Source: Vicingaceae bacterium
GTDB taxonomy: Bacteria; Bacteroidota; Bacteroidia; Flavobacteriales_E; Vicingaceae
Length of the DNA: 41,627 nucleotides
NCBI GenBank assembly: GCA_029251425.1
Contig: JAQXDJ010000440.1
Location: 1 to 41,627 of the forward strand
Reading direction: 5' to 3'
The translations under genes were made by a program, and so were the position numbers. The notes beneath the pieces are model-generated. The model searched no databases. It had not been told where the DNA came from and worked only from the letters and a program-made list of their open reading frames with translations. Shown here in pieces: positions 33,568 through 41,627 of this stretch (the first letter of the stretch is position 1; each line of letters opens with the position of its first letter).

Positions 33568-34692
33568 TTAATAATTAATCACTTGCTGCTCTATGTTTTC
33601 AGGAATTACTCTTTCCTCATACTCTTGAGTTCTTAATTGTGGCTCAAAACCTGCTTTTTTAATTGATTCTTGAATCCCATCTGCAGTAAAACGATGTGGT
33701 GCTCCTGCTGCTGAAACTACATTTTCTTCAATCATTATTGAACCAAAATCGTTTGCCCCTGCATGTAAACAAGTTTGAGCAGTTTTTTCTCCAACTGTTA
33801 ACCATGATGCTTGAATGTTGATAATGTTTGGCAACATAATTCTACTCAAAGCAATCATTCTAATATACTCATCATCAGTTACATTGTTTGATACTCCTTT
33901 TACCCTTTTCAACAATGTCCCGTCATCCATAAATGGCCAAGGAATAAATGCTAAAAACCCTTTAGCATCTGCTGGTTTTTCACTTTGAACCTGTCTGATA
34001 TCAACCAAATGTTCAAAACGCTCAGCAACTGTCTCAATATGCCCAAACATCATTGTTCCTGATGTTGTAATATTTAATTTATGAGCAGCTCTCATAACGT
34101 CCAACCATTCTCTACCAGAACATTTTCCTTTCGAAATTAACCTCCTAACTCTATCGTTTAGTATTTCTGCTCCAGCACCTGGTAAAGAATCCATCCCCGC
34201 TTCTTTTAAAGCAATCAAAACTTCAGTATGAGAAATTCCTTCAAGCTTAGCAATATGAGCAATTTCTGGCGGACCTAAAACGTGTAGTTTAATGTCTGGA
34301 AACATTTCTTTAATCCCTATAAATGTTTCACAGTAATGTTTTAAACCTAGATCTGGATGATGTCCTCCTTGTAACAATAGTTGATTCCCCCCATATTTTA
34401 TGGTTTCCTCAATTTTTGTTTTATACTCTTCCATTGTGGTAACATAAGCCTCCTCGTGTCCAGGAACTCTAAAGAAATTACAGAACTTACAGTTTGCAAT
34501 ACATACGTTGGTGGTATTTAAGTTCCTATCAATTATCCAAGTTACTTTATTGTGCTTTTTTTGTTGTTTTTTAAGCTCATTTCCAACAAACATTAACTCA
34601 GCCGTTGAAGCATTGTGAAATAAAAACTCTCCCTCTTCAGCACTTAAAAAATCTTTGTTTAAGGCTCTTTTTAATAATGATTCTACCTGCAT
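33568..34692 (-). CDS. mqnC: Cyclic dehypoxanthinyl futalosine synthase (radical SAM)
   Basis: A 374-aa cytoplasmic radical SAM enzyme of the futalosine menaquinone pathway. The cluster motif CIANCKFC (CxxxCxxC) lies near residue 65, followed by QLLLQGGHHPDL and the SLPGAGAEIL segment of the MqnC/CofH-like family. GTMMFGHIE and FIPWPF are also present. The ORF track starts at 34782; I chose the ATG at 34692 (MQVESLLKRAL), which gives the family's normal length and avoids overlap with pepA. It is divergent from pepA. MqnE and CofH/FbiC are close relatives, but the overall pattern best fits MqnC. Other mqn genes are outside the window. Confidence 0.88.
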   Translation of the reverse strand: MQVESLLKRALNKDFLSAEEGEFLFHNASTAELMFVGNELKKQQKKHNKVTWIIDRNLNTTNVCIANCKFCNFFRVPGHEEAYVTTMEEYKTKIEETIKYGGNQLLLQGGHHPDLGLKHYCETFIGIKEMFPDIKLHVLGPPEIAHIAKLEGISHTEVLIALKEAGMDSLPGAGAEILNDRVRRLISKGKCSGREWLDVMRAAHKLNITTSGTMMFGHIETVAERFEHLVDIRQVQSEKPADAKGFLAFIPWPFMDDGTLLKRVKGVSNNVTDDEYIRMIALSRIMLPNIINIQASWLTVGEKTAQTCLHAGANDFGSIMIEENVVSAAGAPHRFTADGIQESIKKAGFEPQLRTQEYEERVIPENIEQQVINY

Positions 34693-34722
34693 TTCTGTGT
34701 TTTTAATCTGCGTTATTATTCT

Positions 34723-34744
34723 TAAATTCGCTTTTTCAAAAATA
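34723..34744. promoter_or_regulatory. Overlapping divergent -7 boxes between mqnC and pepA
   Basis: The 67-base divergent gap holds TAAATTCG on the plus strand (34723-34730, for pepA) and TATTTTTG on the minus strand (34744-34737, for mqnC). Neither has a TTG at the standard distance, so both are weak calls. Confidence 0.3.
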
Positions 34745-34759
34745 CTACAAAAAACAACC

Positions 34760-36166
34760 ATGGATATAAAAAAAGCAAGCAAATTAGGTGCAAAAGATAA
34801 TGCAGCTTATTTAATTACATCTGACAAAGACATTTCTTCTAAAGATTTTTCTAAAGAAGAAATCACATACATCAAAAAAGAGATTAAAGCCGAACAAAAA
34901 CAAATTACAATTAACCGTTTAACCAACTTGGTTTATGTTATTGTTTTAACTTCCGACACAGATTACAAAGCTGATGAAAAAGCAAGAATTGCAGCTCACA
35001 ATTTAACTTCTAGTTTAAATCAAGCAAAAATCAAAAGTGTTTCTATTGTTTCTAATTTATCAGTAACTGGAGCTTTTATTGAAGGAATTGCTTTAACAAA
35101 CTACCAGTTTTTAAAATATTTTTCTGATAAAAAAGAAAATACTTTAAACTCAGTTAAAGTTCTCGGAAACCTTAAACCTGCAGAATTAGTAGAAATTCAA
35201 AATACAGCAGATGCTACCAACTTTGCAAAAGATTTAGTAAACGAGCCTCAATCTTTTTTAACAGCTACACAAATGGCTAAAGAAATTAAAAAGCTTGGTA
35301 AAGAAGCTGGTTTTAGTGTTGAGGTTTTCAATAAAAAGAAAATTGAAACCTTAAAAATGGGAGGTTTATTAGCCGTGAATAAAGGGAGTATTGAACCACC
35401 AACTTTTTCTATTTTAGAGTGGAAACCAAAAAACGCTAAAAACAAAAAGCCCATTGTTTTAGTTGGTAAAGGTGTTGTTTATGATACCGGTGGTTTGAGT
35501 TTAAAACCTACAGCAAAATCTATGGACTTTATGAAGTGTGATATGGGAGGAGCTGCTGCTGTAATTGGCGGACTTTATGCTATTTCTAAAAACGAACTAC
35601 CTTATCATGTAATTGGTTTAGTTCCTGCTACTGATAACAGACCAAGTGGAGATGCTTATGCTCCTGGAGATGTTATTACTATGCACAACAAAAAAACAGT
35701 TGAAGTTTTAAATACTGACGCTGAAGGGCGCATGATTATGGCTGATGCATTAAGTTATGCTCAAAAATATAAGCCAGAATTAGTAATGGATATTGCAACT
35801 TTAACTGGTGCGGCAGCTGCTGCAATTGGTCATTATGGCGTTGTAGGAATGGGAAATGCTGGAGAAAAAACAATGAGCAAATTAAAAGAAAGTGGAAACA
35901 ACGTGTTTGAAAGAATTGTTGAGTTCCCTTTTTGGGATGAATATAACGAACAGTTAAAATCTCCTATTGCAGATATCACAAACCTTGGTAATGGTTCTGG
36001 AGGATCAATTACAGCTGGTAAATTTTTAGAAAACTTTACTAACTATCCATACATTCATTTAGATATTGCTGGACCAGCATTTTTACATGCACCTATTAAT
36101 TATCTATCGAAAGGTGGTACTGGTGTTGGGGTTCGTTTATTTTATGATTTCGTAAAAAACTATTAA
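34760..36166 (+). CDS. Leucyl aminopeptidase (M17 family)
   Basis: A 468-aa cytoplasmic di-metal aminopeptidase releasing N-terminal residues from peptides. The catalytic domain shows VGKGVVYDTGGLSLKP (catalytic Lys and metal Asp), MKCDMGGAAAVIG and the signature NTDAEGRMIMADAL (metal Asp/Glu and catalytic Arg). The N-terminal 170 residues are the more variable M17 N-domain. The track's start at 34655 would overlap mqnC; the ATG at 34760 (MDIKKASKLG) is preferred. The next gene, pdxA, follows after 1 base. Confidence 0.93.
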   Translation: MDIKKASKLGAKDNAAYLITSDKDISSKDFSKEEITYIKKEIKAEQKQITINRLTNLVYVIVLTSDTDYKADEKARIAAHNLTSSLNQAKIKSVSIVSNLSVTGAFIEGIALTNYQFLKYFSDKKENTLNSVKVLGNLKPAELVEIQNTADATNFAKDLVNEPQSFLTATQMAKEIKKLGKEAGFSVEVFNKKKIETLKMGGLLAVNKGSIEPPTFSILEWKPKNAKNKKPIVLVGKGVVYDTGGLSLKPTAKSMDFMKCDMGGAAAVIGGLYAISKNELPYHVIGLVPATDNRPSGDAYAPGDVITMHNKKTVEVLNTDAEGRMIMADALSYAQKYKPELVMDIATLTGAAAAAIGHYGVVGMGNAGEKTMSKLKESGNNVFERIVEFPFWDEYNEQLKSPIADITNLGNGSGGSITAGKFLENFTNYPYIHLDIAGPAFLHAPINYLSKGGTGVGVRLFYDFVKNY

Positions 36167-36167
36167 A

Positions 36168-37208
36168 ATGTCAAAAAAAGTAAGGTTAGGAATTAGTGTT
36201 GGTGACATTAATGGAATTGGAATGGAGGTTATTATTAAAACTTTCAAAGACAATCGAATGATGGATATCTGCACTCCAATAGTTTATGGATCTTCTAAAG
36301 TTTCTACATTTCATAGAAAAGCACTTCAGATTAATGACTTTAGCTTTAATATAATTAAAAGCGCCAAAGAAGCCAATGCAAAAAAAGCAAACATTATTGA
36401 TTGCTGGAAAGAAGATGCTGAAGTCACATTTGGACAATCAACAGAAACAGGTGGTAAATATGCGCTAGCATCATTAGAAGCAGCAACGGAAGACCTAAAA
36501 AAAGGAGAAATTGATGCTTTGGTAACAGCTCCAATTAATAAGGATAACATACAATCTGAAGAATTTAATTTTCCTGGACATACCGAATATTTAACAGATA
36601 AATTTGAAGGTGAATCTTTGATGTTAATGGTAAATGACAACATCAAAATAGGTGTTGCTACCAATCATATTCCTTTAAGTAAAGTAGCCAACACACTAAC
36701 CGCTGATACTATTTTTGGTAAACTGAAAATACTAAACAAAGCTTTAATTCAAGATTTTTGTATTACCAGTCCTCGAATTGCAGTTTTAGGATTAAATCCA
36801 CATGCTGGAGACAATGGCCTTCTTGGAAAAGAAGAAGAAAATGTAATTGTACCAGCTATTGATAACGCAAAGAGTATTGGAATAAACACTTTTGGGCCTT
36901 ACCCCGCTGATGGTTTTTTTGGTTCGGGAAACTACCAAAAATTTGATGCTATTTTAGCAATGTATCACGATCAAGGATTAATTCCTTTTAAGTCACTTTC
37001 TTTTGGTGAAGGGACTAACTTTACTGCTGGGTTAAATGTCATTAGAACATCTCCAGATCATGGTGTTGCTTACGAAATTACTGGACAAAACAAAGCAGAT
37101 GAAGGTTCGTTTAGACAAGCTGTTTATACTGCTTGTGATATTTATAAAAACAGACTTTTTGCTGCTGAAATTAATGAAAACCCATTGAAGCCAGCTAAAG
37201 GGAAATGA
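36168..37208 (+). CDS. pdxA: 4-hydroxythreonine-4-phosphate dehydrogenase
   Basis: A 346-aa cytoplasmic NAD-dependent metalloenzyme in the DXP-dependent pyridoxal 5'-phosphate pathway. Family blocks are GISVGDINGIGMEVI at the N-terminus, FPGHTEYLTD (first metal His), LGLNPHAGDNG (second) and MYHDQGLIPFK (third), then IRTSPDHGVAYEITG. It is co-directional with pepA (1 base apart) and overlaps the CotH lipoprotein gene by 4 bases (ATGA). The DUF177-rpmF-fabH genes that often follow pdxA in Bacteroidetes are absent here. Confidence 0.96.
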   Translation: MSKKVRLGISVGDINGIGMEVIIKTFKDNRMMDICTPIVYGSSKVSTFHRKALQINDFSFNIIKSAKEANAKKANIIDCWKEDAEVTFGQSTETGGKYALASLEAATEDLKKGEIDALVTAPINKDNIQSEEFNFPGHTEYLTDKFEGESLMLMVNDNIKIGVATNHIPLSKVANTLTADTIFGKLKILNKALIQDFCITSPRIAVLGLNPHAGDNGLLGKEEENVIVPAIDNAKSIGINTFGPYPADGFFGSGNYQKFDAILAMYHDQGLIPFKSLSFGEGTNFTAGLNVIRTSPDHGVAYEITGQNKADEGSFRQAVYTACDIYKNRLFAAEINENPLKPAKGK

Positions 37209-40200
37209 CTCATACAAAAAATACAAGTAACCTAAAATTAAGACGCAAATATGCGTCTTTTTTGGCTTTGTCATTTGTGTTTTTTATGGCGTGCAACACT
37301 CAAGTTGTAGATGATGACATTCTTCCAAAATCTATCAAAGAATACCATATAGATTGTGATTTAGAAAAATTTCAAACAATGTTTGAAAACTATGAGAAGA
37401 ACAATTACACCCCTGTAAAAGTTACTTTTAATGGCGAAACCCGAACGGCTAAAATTCGTGTTAGAGGTGATACTTCTCGTAAAAATCCAAAAAAATCTTT
37501 AAAAATAAAATTTGATTCTTTATCTATTGATGGTGTTCCTAAAACATTAAACCTAAACGCAGAGTACGAAGACAAAATCTACATAAGACAATTTATCTCA
37601 AGCAAAATAATGCAAAAAGAAGGTGTGTCTTGTTTCAATTCTGAACATGTTAAAGTGTACTTGAATGGTAATTTTTACGGTTTATTCCTACAGGTAGAGA
37701 ATATGGACAAAAACTTCTTAAAAAGAAACAATCTTTCTACAAAAGGCAATCTATATAAAGCAACTAAAGATGGTGCTTGTCTGAGTATTTTTGATGATAT
37801 TAATGTTAAATGGGAGAAAAAAACAAATAAGAAAAGTGACCATAACGACTTATCTGAGCTAATAGATAACATTAATAATGTTCCTGACAGTAATTTTCAT
37901 TCTTTTATAAAAACTAGTTTCGAATATGATAAATTGATCAATATCTTGGCACTTAATATGTTTTTATCTAACAGTAGCACTTATTATCACAACTACTATC
38001 TATACCATGATTTGTATAATACAGGTAAGTGGCAAATGTTCCCGTGGGATATGGATAAGAGTTTATCGTATTATAACTGGATGCCCTACACCTATCACAG
38101 AACATCTAGTGAATGGGAATCTGACAACCCTCTTGTTGAAAGAGCAATTCTTTGCGAACCAATGTTTAATGACATCAAAAAAAGAATAGAAGAGCTTCAT
38201 AAATCACGATGCAATGACACTTATCTCACAGTAGTTATTGATGGGTTAACACCGCTTCTTAAAAATATCATCCCTCTAGATACACTCGATAAAGTCGTTT
38301 CTGCTAAAGAATGGAGTAAGTCTCTCAATAAAGAAAAAAGATATTTCAACAATCACTACAAACTACTTCAGCAACAGTTTAACAGGCAGCCGTTGAGTTT
38401 TAAAGTAGCCCGATTTACACAAGTACAAACTGAAAATGTTACTTTTAATTGGTCAACATCTGCTCATCCTGCCAATAAAAAAATCTCTTACACCATTGCT
38501 TATGGAACCGATTTTTTATTAGAAGATAGTTCTAAAACAAAATACATAACTAATATAACTGATACCTTTTACACATTAACAAAAAAACTTCCTGAAAATA
38601 CTTATTATTGGAAAGTAACAGCTTTTGATGGTGATTTTTACACAGATGGTTTCAATACTAAAAACATATTTGAGGTTAAAAAAGGAACGCCACTTCCAGA
38701 ATTAATTGAAACAGATTTAACACTTACAAAAGCTAACTCTCCTTATTCGGCTAAAAAAACAACTACCATCAATAAAGATGTCACGCTAACAATAGAAGCT
38801 GGTGTTGAAGTTCACTTAGCACAAGACGCTACAATTACATGTAATGGAAATTTAATTTCAAATGGAACGAAAGAACATCCTATTGTTTTTATGCCAAACA
38901 ACGCTGCTACCGAATGGGATTTTATTTATTTCTACGAACCTTCTGAAAAGGCTTATTTCAAAAACACGATTTTTAAAGATGGGACTTTGAATGCAAAAAA
39001 AACCAACCTAATATTAGATAGCTGTTCTATGTTAATTGATAAAAAATTTATGGGTGATGGGTGGAACGATAGAAAAGTCTTAATTTATAGTGGTGATGGG
39101 AATGTCCACATCAAAAACAGCTCTTTTGAAGGGAAACGAGAGGGTGAAGGTATTATTTTATTTTATGGTGAAGCTATTGTAGAAAACTGTCAATTAAATA
39201 ATGTTCCAGATGCTATAGAATATATTAGCATGAACAAAGGCCTTGTTAGGAACAACTATGTAACAAACTCTCCTGACGATGCCATTGATTTAAATAATTG
39301 TAACAACATTTTAATTGAGAACAATGTTTTGTTTAATAACACGGACAAGGGAATATCTATTGGTACTGAACAATATGGTGCATCTTTAAAAAACATTCAG
39401 ATTAATAATAATTTAATTGTTGGAAACAAATCAGCAATTTCTGTAAAGGATAGTTCTGTTGCCCACATTAGCAATAATACCCTCTTTAAAAACAAATACG
39501 GGATTAGAACCTACAAGAAACGAGAAGATTACACTAAAGGAGGAGAGGCATATATCCAAAATACCATTTTTGATAAATGTGATTATGAAAGCGCATCTGC
39601 AGATGAATTTTCTGAAATAGCAATTACTAATTCTATCGTAAGTAAAAAAACACTACAGGGAGAAAACAATATTACCAAAGACCCTAGTTTTGTTGATGCA
39701 GTTGGAAACAATTTTCATCTAAAGGCAAACTCTCCATGTGTAAGTTCAGGCAAAAACAAAGTTCACATGGGTGCATTTAGTATAAATAGTACTCCTGTTA
39801 GTTTTTCTAAACTACACCTAAAATCTAACATTGAAAAAAACACTGGCGATTGGATTGAGTTAATTAACAACTATAACATTCCCCTTGATTTATCATCATA
39901 TAAAATTGTAATTAAAGAAGGTGAAAAAAAGAAAGAGTTTGTTTTTCCAATAGGTACAATTTTAAAGCCACTAGAAAAAATACAAATTGTTAACGACTAT
40001 TATAAGTTTATCAAACACCATTCTTATTTTTCAATTTTGGGAGGATTACCAAAACTAAACACAAACAAATCAACAATACTTTTAATTAATACTAATGGAG
40101 ATATTATTGACACTTATAGTTATGGTAAAATTAGTTGTTCAAAAAAAGAAAGTATTACGTTAATCTCTAACGAAATCAATGATATTAATAAAAAAGAATG

Positions 40201-40219
40201 GCAAGTTTTAATTAAATAA
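37205..40219 (+). CDS. CotH kinase family lipoprotein with beta-helix and lamin-tail domain
   Basis: A 1004-aa predicted lipoprotein: n-region with RRK, hydrophobic core and lipobox FMAC with Cys30. Residues about 45-385 are a CotH kinase-like domain (VRGDTSRKNPKKSLKIKF, NGNFYGLFLQVENMDKNFL, WQMFPWDMDKS). CotH proteins are secreted-pathway protein kinases known from spore coats. A fibronectin-like domain (about 400-500) is followed by a right-handed parallel beta-helix (about 510-855; ENCQLNNVPDAIEYI, SPDDAIDLNNCNN repeats) and a C-terminal lamin-tail-like segment (WIELINNYNIPLDLSSYKI). It overlaps pdxA by 4 bases. A terminator-like hairpin lies within its signal-peptide codons. The phosphoacceptor is unknown. 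Confidence 0.85.
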   Translation: MTHTKNTSNLKLRRKYASFLALSFVFFMACNTQVVDDDILPKSIKEYHIDCDLEKFQTMFENYEKNNYTPVKVTFNGETRTAKIRVRGDTSRKNPKKSLKIKFDSLSIDGVPKTLNLNAEYEDKIYIRQFISSKIMQKEGVSCFNSEHVKVYLNGNFYGLFLQVENMDKNFLKRNNLSTKGNLYKATKDGACLSIFDDINVKWEKKTNKKSDHNDLSELIDNINNVPDSNFHSFIKTSFEYDKLINILALNMFLSNSSTYYHNYYLYHDLYNTGKWQMFPWDMDKSLSYYNWMPYTYHRTSSEWESDNPLVERAILCEPMFNDIKKRIEELHKSRCNDTYLTVVIDGLTPLLKNIIPLDTLDKVVSAKEWSKSLNKEKRYFNNHYKLLQQQFNRQPLSFKVARFTQVQTENVTFNWSTSAHPANKKISYTIAYGTDFLLEDSSKTKYITNITDTFYTLTKKLPENTYYWKVTAFDGDFYTDGFNTKNIFEVKKGTPLPELIETDLTLTKANSPYSAKKTTTINKDVTLTIEAGVEVHLAQDATITCNGNLISNGTKEHPIVFMPNNAATEWDFIYFYEPSEKAYFKNTIFKDGTLNAKKTNLILDSCSMLIDKKFMGDGWNDRKVLIYSGDGNVHIKNSSFEGKREGEGIILFYGEAIVENCQLNNVPDAIEYISMNKGLVRNNYVTNSPDDAIDLNNCNNILIENNVLFNNTDKGISIGTEQYGASLKNIQINNNLIVGNKSAISVKDSSVAHISNNTLFKNKYGIRTYKKREDYTKGGEAYIQNTIFDKCDYESASADEFSEIAITNSIVSKKTLQGENNITKDPSFVDAVGNNFHLKANSPCVSSGKNKVHMGAFSINSTPVSFSKLHLKSNIEKNTGDWIELINNYNIPLDLSSYKIVIKEGEKKKEFVFPIGTILKPLEKIQIVNDYYKFIKHHSYFSILGGLPKLNTNKSTILLINTNGDIIDTYSYGKISCSKKESITLISNEINDINKKEWQVLIK
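37240..37263 (+). terminator. Terminator-like hairpin inside the CotH lipoprotein coding start
   Basis: AAGACGCA (37240-37247), loop AATA, TGCGTCTT (37252-37259), followed by a run of T to 37263: an 8-bp stem with a U-tract, the form of an intrinsic terminator. It lies 32 bases past the pdxA stop, within codons for residues LRRKYASF of the next gene. It may end some pdxA transcripts or attenuate the CotH genes. The stem is short, so activity is uncertain. Confidence 0.5.
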
Positions 40220-41627
40220 ATGTCTTACCTGAAAAAAATACTTCTTTTTATTATTGCCGCTTTAGCTGCTATTTTTACTACAACTCAGTGCTCATTTAAT
40301 AAAGAGTGGAGCTATGTTTTTATACCTAATCAAACAGAAAGTTTAACCCAAGCTTTTTTCTCCGAAATTACATGGAAAACTCCATCAAAGAACAGTAAAA
40401 TTTCTACACCTGAAAATAAAGAAGAACTAACTTTAATTCTAACACGAGAGTTTGCTGTAAATGACTTGGAAGAATTTACATCGATTTTATTAGAGTATGA
40501 TCATCGGTTCTCCACTGAAATTTACATTAATAATAAAAAATGTTTAACAAGACATAAGCACTTGATAACTTCTGAAAATCCAGGAAAAAACATTGACAAA
40601 CTTGATGTTTATAAATATGGAAATAAAAGAGTATTTATATCGAAGCTAGAGTTAGAGCCTTTTCTTAAGAAAGGGAAAAACTCCATCCATATTGTTATTG
40701 CCAATCTAAATGAAATCAATTCTTTCAGAATCAACAAATTATCTCTTAAACTAATTGATAACGAAACTCTAAAATCAGAGCGCGTTTTTACAAGCACTAC
40801 ACTGCCTATTTTAATTGTAAACACCAACAACTTAACTATTCCTGATGAGCCAAAAATTAAAGCTACACTAAACATTATTACAGGAAATAAGCTTAACAAA
40901 TTAAGTGATTCTTCAATTTTTCACAATATTAAAATTGAAGTTAGAGGAAATACCTCTCAGTCTTTTGCGAAACAGTCGTACAGTTTTAATCTTTATGATA
41001 CTAACTTTGTAAAAACTGCAAGCTCTATTTTAGACTTGCCCCCTTCTAAAAAATGGGTGCTACAGGGGCCTTATTCTGATAAATCATTAATTAGAAACCC
41101 ACTCACTTACTCTTTATATAGAAGCATGGGTAATTATGCTCCTCAAACGCATTTTGTGGAGCTCATTATCAACAAAAACTATAGGGGTGTTTATGTTCTT
41201 ACAGAAAAAATTCAAACAGGAAAAAATCACCTTAATATCCCAAAATTAATTCAAAACGCTAACGATAGTACAAAACATACTGGTGGTTATCTTTTGGAGC
41301 TAGATAGAAGCCCGTGGAGATCAAACTACCCTCCAAAAAATGACACGTCAGCGATTCCTGTTGCGTATTGTGTTTTTTCTCCAAAACCCCACAAAATAAA
41401 TACAGTTTTAGAACAAAAAATTAAAACTCAATTTAACACATTTGAAACACACCTATACAACAATGATAATCCTTTTAATTATTTAGATACTAATTCCTTT
41501 ATAGATTACTTAATTATTACAGAGCTAACCAGAAATACTGATGGCTACTGTTTAAGTACGTTTTTATATAATAAAGATATTAATAACCCTATTCCTAAAT
41601 TTTACATTGGTCCTATTTGGGATTATA
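40220..41627 (+). CDS. CotH kinase family protein (partial, cut by window end)
   Basis: This gene is absent from the ORF track because it runs off the window. The ATG at 40220 directly abuts the stop of the preceding CotH gene, and the frame is open for 469 codons. A hydrophobic N-terminus (KKILLFIIAALAAIF) precedes TTTQCSF; signal peptidase I or a relaxed lipobox are both possible. About 230 residues of unassigned beta-rich region come first. The CotH kinase domain follows: EVRGNTSQSFAKQSYSFNL, WVLQGPYSDKSLIRNPL, NKNYRGVYVLTEKI, TGGYLLELDR and FYIGPIWDY at the edge. The domain order (extension before kinase) differs from its neighbour. Confidence 0.82.
   Translation, partial: MSYLKKILLFIIAALAAIFTTTQCSFNKEWSYVFIPNQTESLTQAFFSEITWKTPSKNSKISTPENKEELTLILTREFAVNDLEEFTSILLEYDHRFSTEIYINNKKCLTRHKHLITSENPGKNIDKLDVYKYGNKRVFISKLELEPFLKKGKNSIHIVIANLNEINSFRINKLSLKLIDNETLKSERVFTSTTLPILIVNTNNLTIPDEPKIKATLNIITGNKLNKLSDSSIFHNIKIEVRGNTSQSFAKQSYSFNLYDTNFVKTASSILDLPPSKKWVLQGPYSDKSLIRNPLTYSLYRSMGNYAPQTHFVELIINKNYRGVYVLTEKIQTGKNHLNIPKLIQNANDSTKHTGGYLLELDRSPWRSNYPPKNDTSAIPVAYCVFSPKPHKINTVLEQKIKTQFNTFETHLYNNDNPFNYLDTNSFIDYLIITELTRNTDGYCLSTFLYNKDINNPIPKFYIGPIWDY

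Noticed and set aside
34693-34782. Longer mqnC N-terminus from the ORF track
   Set aside because: The extra 30 residues overlap the pepA start and do not belong to the family; the ATG at 34692 gives a normal length.
36326-36664. 112-aa minus-strand ORF in pdxA
   Set aside because: Fully antisense to conserved pdxA blocks and overlapping another shadow ORF.
40609-40899. 96-aa minus-strand ORF near the window end
   Set aside because: It is antisense to the partial CotH gene, whose open frame through the window end is much better supported.

Overview
The window is AT-rich chromosomal DNA from a member of the Bacteroidota, most likely order Flavobacteriales. Three things point there. Secreted proteins end in the gliding-motility-associated C-terminal (type B, T9SS) domain. 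Several promoters match the Bacteroidetes -33 TTG / -7 TAnnTTTG form. Gene blocks such as panC / truncated glycogen-synthase-like / DUF4270 / glmS are, to my knowledge, typical of that phylum. I see no rRNA, tRNA, CRISPR array, integrase, transposase or phage gene. Almost all the DNA is coding, and no gene-free stretch exceeds 300 bases.

Layout: (1) 1-3.7 kb: a secreted class 3 lipase, then a palindromic MITE-like repeat, then a leftward operon panC > flippase-like membrane protein > rfaE2. (2) 3.8-7.9 kb: a rightward operon with a clear promoter, made of a GlgA-like N-terminal-domain protein, a DUF4270 lipoprotein and glmS. (3) 7.9-11.4 kb: a TM2 protein, deoC-cysQ, and a leftward pair of a secreted hypothetical protein and a polysaccharide deacetylase. 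(4) 11.5-15.4 kb: a leftward operon with a VWA-domain secreted protein, dxr and rseP. (5) 15.5-22.7 kb: a 1002-aa nidogen/Ig-repeat T9SS protein, a perfect palindromic terminator, inorganic pyrophosphatase, and a 1128-aa lamin-tail repeat protein. (6) 22.8-26.5 kb: a rightward operon of asd, M42 peptidase, a 66-aa ORF, a thioredoxin-fold protein and a sulfurtransferase. (7) 26.6-30.8 kb: lepA with a coupled M23 peptidase, metF, ribE. (8) 30.8-37.2 kb: an 879-aa T9SS protein, mqnC, a leucyl aminopeptidase, pdxA. (9) 37.2 kb to the end: two adjacent CotH-kinase-family surface proteins, the second cut by the window edge and absent from the ORF track.

Most genes are housekeeping: isoprenoid (dxr), pantothenate, pyridoxal phosphate, riboflavin, menaquinone (futalosine route), one-carbon, aspartate-family amino acid and amino-sugar synthesis. 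Interleaved are cell-surface and secreted proteins (lipase, DUF4270 lipoprotein, NIDO/Ig, lamin-tail, CHU_C and CotH proteins), as expected of a gliding or particle-attached marine heterotroph.

I found no convincing new defence, mobile or biosynthetic system. The items most worth a second look are the nested inverted-repeat element at 1106-1300, the catalytic-motif-less GlgA-like protein fixed upstream of DUF4270-glmS, the tandem CotH pair with a terminator-like hairpin inside a signal-peptide coding region, the convergent gene junctions that are either overlapping or filled by palindromes, and the non-canonical HxAH motif in PanC.
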